A DNA stretch of 7,764 nt from Myxococcales bacterium (GTDB taxonomy: Bacteria; Myxococcota; Polyangia; Fen-1088): NCBI GenBank assembly GCA_003155465.1, contig PMCR01000265.1, positions 1 through 7,764 on the forward strand, written 5' to 3'. The notes under the pieces are model-generated. The model was given only the letters and a program-made list of their open reading frames with translations. It was not told the DNA's origin and ran no database searches. Made by a program: the position numbers and the translations under genes. Positions within the stretch are counted from its first letter, which is position 1; each line of letters opens with the position of its first letter. Below are positions 5,572-7,764 of this stretch, piece by piece.

Positions 5572-7238
5572 TAACTTCCCTCGCGGAAGAATGCGTTTCG
5601 TTTGGGATCGTTGTAGGTCGCGTACTCGATGGGCCAGGGGGTGATCTGGCTTTTGCCGTCTTCGTACGACAGGGTGAGCGCCATGGGCGTGACCAGCCGG
5701 TAGCTCGACTGGGGCGGCAGATCGTGGTTGTCATGGCCACCCGCCGAGAATAGCGTGATGAGCAACAGGTTCTCGTCGTCGTAAGTGCGCCGGAAGCCTT
5801 CAACGATCTTTTCGTGCCCGCGCACAAGGGTGTGGCAGCCGATTCGCTGCAGGAAGCGCTGGGCCTGCAGGCGCCCGAAGGGGAAACGGGCGCTTTGTTC
5901 TTGCAGGGCGGCCGGAATCACGTCGACTGACGACGGGTCGCTCCACATCATTTCGAAGCGTAGATCAGGGTCGTTCAGGCTGCCGAGGTCGTGATAGCGG
6001 TTCTTGAAGGTCAGATCGCGCGGGATGCCGCCATGGACGAACAGGGTTTGACCAAAGAGGAAGGCAGTGGGCAGGGCCTCAAACAGGCACATATAGTCGC
6101 GGAACACGTCGTCTGGGGCTCGCCCCTTGAGCGAGTCGATGGCTTCGGAGGGCTTCACGCCGCCGAATATCTTGCCCTCGAATTCGACGAAATACTCGTG
6201 GTTGCCACGCAAAAGCACCACGTGTTCGGGGGCCGTGCAGAAGAGCAGGAGGGCCGTGCGCAGCACCCCGTTGAGGCTGAAGATGCCGCGATCGATGTAG
6301 TCGCCCAGCAACACCAGCTTGGGCTCGGGGTGGCGGATCGGGTCTTCGCGAAAGAGGCGCACTTTCTCGAAGAAGTGCGACTGCATGATGGCTGCTTTCA
6401 GGCAGCTATAGCAGCCATGCAGATCCCCGAGCACGGTGATCTCGTAGCGGCGGCCGGGCTTGGGTGGGCACGCCCAGGTGTGGCCGTCGAGGAAGAGTTC
6501 CTCGCCTGCCAGGTCGCCGAGAGTGCGTTTCCCGGCCAGCTTGCCGCGGCCCTTGTCGCGCCACTCCTGCAGGATCTGGCGGGTCCGGGTCATGGCCTGC
6601 TGGTCGGCCGCGATCTGCCTCACCATCAGGCCAGGATCCAGCGCGTAGCCGTGCTCGAACTGATCGAAGAAGGGGTGGAGCGCGGCGCCCGATGCCCTCA
6701 TCCCGACCGGTTGGACGGTGGTGGTAGCGGGCACGCCCTCGTCGAGCAGCTCGACCCGCAGGTCCGCCTCCAGCAGCTCGGCCAGCTCAGCGCGGAACTT
6801 GATCTCGGCCGGGTGCGCCTCGCCATCGGCCATCAGCAGCTCGTCGATGGTGTCCATCAACTGTTCCTGGCCGGCGCGATCAAACTCTTGGAAGATTTCG
6901 AAACAGCGCAGCTTGAGCCGGCTGTGCACGAACCTGTCGCTGTCCTCGTCGTGAGATACGGCTTCGCTGAAGAGATCTTCCACCTGCAGGTCGATGGCCT
7001 CGAAGACCTCGTGGAAATGCGCCGTGTACTTGGCCACCAGTTCGCCCTGCGTCGCCGCGGCCAGACCACCCGCGCCGGTCTTCACCCGGTGCTCGACCAG
7101 CCGTCTGATGTAGGTACGGACGAACATCTTCTCCGAGAGGTCGAAGTCGCCATCGATGTGGCCGAAGGTGGTCAGATAGAAGATGACCGCGCGCATCTGC
7201 CTGTCAGCGACCGTGGGATCGGCGTCCAGTTCCAGCAT
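5571..7238 (-). CDS. TerB-like / PPP-family metallophosphatase fusion
   Basis: This is a 555-residue cytoplasmic protein with no signal peptide or membrane helix. The C-terminal half is a calcineurin-like PPP Ser/Thr-type phosphatase with every di-metal signature: GDLHG (271-275), GDYIDRG (312-318), GNHE (345-348), HGG (402-404) and RGHE (473-476). It should hydrolyse phosphomonoesters, probably on phosphoproteins. The N-terminal 165 residues are helical and acidic. Segments 16-50 (YLTTFGHIDGDFDLSEKMFV) and 127-157 (MDTIDELLMADGEAHPAEIK) each resemble the aspartate/glutamate-bearing helices of TerB-type domains; this resemblance is by eye. A linker of about 100 residues joins the halves. ATG 7238 opens directly into the first helix; no Shine-Dalgarno precedes it, but a -10-like TAGAAT lies 9 nt upstream. 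It is divergent from a cyclic-nucleotide-binding protein, suggesting a signalling neighbourhood. The phosphatase assignment is firm, the TerB part moderate and the substrate unknown. Confidence 0.88.
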   Translation of the reverse strand: MLELDADPTVADRQMRAVIFYLTTFGHIDGDFDLSEKMFVRTYIRRLVEHRVKTGAGGLAAATQGELVAKYTAHFHEVFEAIDLQVEDLFSEAVSHDEDSDRFVHSRLKLRCFEIFQEFDRAGQEQLMDTIDELLMADGEAHPAEIKFRAELAELLEADLRVELLDEGVPATTTVQPVGMRASGAALHPFFDQFEHGYALDPGLMVRQIAADQQAMTRTRQILQEWRDKGRGKLAGKRTLGDLAGEELFLDGHTWACPPKPGRRYEITVLGDLHGCYSCLKAAIMQSHFFEKVRLFREDPIRHPEPKLVLLGDYIDRGIFSLNGVLRTALLLFCTAPEHVVLLRGNHEYFVEFEGKIFGGVKPSEAIDSLKGRAPDDVFRDYMCLFEALPTAFLFGQTLFVHGGIPRDLTFKNRYHDLGSLNDPDLRFEMMWSDPSSVDVIPAALQEQSARFPFGRLQAQRFLQRIGCHTLVRGHEKIVEGFRRTYDDENLLLITLFSAGGHDNHDLPPQSSYRLVTPMALTLSYEDGKSQITPWPIEYATYNDPKRNAFFREGS

Positions 7239-7247
7239 GGCGGCACC

Positions 7248-7253
7248 ATTCTA
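7248..7253 (-). promoter_or_regulatory. putative -10 element (TAGAAT) of the phosphatase gene
   Basis: On the minus strand TAGAAT lies 9 nt before ATG 7238. No good -35 is visible and no Shine-Dalgarno precedes the ATG, so a leaderless or near-leaderless transcript is suggested. Confidence 0.4.
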
Positions 7254-7340
7254 ACGTGGCTGCAGCACAGGTGGTGCGTTCATCGACAATCCTGGAATCA
7301 CCTCACGCCCTTTGGTTGCGGCCGCAAGGCTGCCCTGTGG

Positions 7341-7346
7341 CATAAT
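7341..7346 (+). promoter_or_regulatory. putative extended -10 element (TGG-CATAAT)
   Basis: CATAAT is preceded by TGG, the TGn extension of an extended -10 promoter, and lies 7 nt before ATG 7354. A weak TTGCGG at 7316-7321 is 19 nt upstream. Initiation would fall at about the ATG, and no Shine-Dalgarno is present. Confidence 0.5.
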
Positions 7347-7353
7347 CCCCGCG

Positions 7354-7764
7354 ATGATTGACACGCCTGGCATCGGGCCGGCCAGCGAGCCGGTGAGCAT
7401 GGACGATGTGGCCGCGACCACGTCGGCGTCGGCAGGGCTGTCGGTGGTCGAGCAGGACCAGATGGCGGCCTTTCTTGCGCGGGTGGCGCTGTTCGCCGAT
7501 TTGCCCCTCATGTACCTGCGCCGCATTGCCGCGCTCGGCGCGGAGGAAACCTATGCCCGCGGCAGCCTGATCTTCAAGGAGGGCTCGGCGGGCGACAAGT
7601 TGTATCTCATCCTGTCGGGCTCGGTGCGCATCAGCCGTCAGGTGCCGGGCATGGGGGAAGAGGCGCTGGCCATCCTCAAAACCGGCGACTACTTCGGCGA
7701 GATGGCGCTCATCGATGATTTTCCGCGTAGCGCGGACGCTTTGGCCCACGAAGCCTGCCGCCTC
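7354..7764 (+). CDS. cyclic-nucleotide-binding-domain protein, 3'-truncated
   Basis: The frame is open from ATG 7354 to the window edge (137 residues seen). After a variable N-terminus of about 35 residues, a CRP/PKA-regulatory-type cyclic-nucleotide-binding domain begins with LARVALFADLPLMYLRRIAA (41-60). The beta-roll follows: YARGSLIFKEGSAGDKLYLI (67-86), then LSGSVRISRQVPGMGEE, LAILKTGDYFGEMALIDD and PRSADA. The phosphate-binding cassette FGEMAL (114-119) carries E116, and R125 with S126-A127 is the arginine expected to hold the cyclic phosphate, so nucleotide binding looks intact. The output domain lies beyond the window. It could be a CRP-like regulator or, since the domain starts after an N-terminal extension, a signalling or enzyme fusion. 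It shares a 115-nt divergent promoter region with the phosphatase. Confidence 0.88.
   Translation, partial: MIDTPGIGPASEPVSMDDVAATTSASAGLSVVEQDQMAAFLARVALFADLPLMYLRRIAALGAEETYARGSLIFKEGSAGDKLYLILSGSVRISRQVPGMGEEALAILKTGDYFGEMALIDDFPRSADALAHEACRL

Noticed and set aside
5991..7361. 456-codon open frame on the + strand
   Set aside because: It lies antisense to the phosphatase, whose five catalytic motifs are unmistakable; the frame has no recognisable domain and is typical of high-GC antisense frames.
5571..7764. Defence or toxin-antitoxin system made of the phosphatase and the cyclic-nucleotide-binding gene
   Set aside because: No nucleotide cyclase, effector nuclease or membrane effector is visible; the pairing is simply divergent and the second gene is incomplete.

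Overview
This is a GC-rich chromosomal stretch from a Gram-negative bacterium, most likely a myxobacterium-like member of the former Deltaproteobacteria. That placement is an inference. It rests on adjacent bactofilin genes with an Ala/Pro-rich tail, the very high GC with dense antisense open frames, and GTGAGCG-rich intergenic repeats. No rRNA or tRNA is present to confirm it.

Layout. Positions 1-861 (+) hold two adjacent bactofilins, the first cut by the window edge. Positions 862-1206 are a 345-nt gap between converging genes, filled with repeats. Positions 1207-3570 (-) hold a two-gene unit: a small two-helix membrane protein, then a family-39-type membrane glycosyltransferase. A divergent intergenic region leads to thioredoxin reductase trxB (3718-4680, +) and a YhcH/NanQ/EbgC-family gene (4801-5256, +). 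Positions 5257-5570 are a second gap between converging genes, again filled with repeats. Positions 5571-7238 (-) encode an unusual fusion of TerB-like helical segments to a PPP-family metallophosphatase. It diverges from a cyclic-nucleotide-binding-domain gene (7354 onward, +) that runs off the window.

The genes look like ordinary chromosomal functions: cytoskeletal scaffold, envelope glycosylation, thiol redox control, sugar metabolism and signalling. They do not form one obvious pathway or defence system. The strongest unexplained signal is non-coding. The two convergent gaps carry related, colinear copies of a hairpin-forming repeat built on GTGAGCG/CGCTCAC. The second copy is also enclosed by 24-bp terminal inverted repeats (21/24 matches) that begin at the two stop codons. 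This could be a MITE-like element or a bidirectional transcription-end structure. A second pattern is that three genes have a -10-like hexamer only 7-9 nt before the start codon and no Shine-Dalgarno, suggesting leaderless transcripts, whereas trxB and the YhcH gene have good ribosome binding sites.
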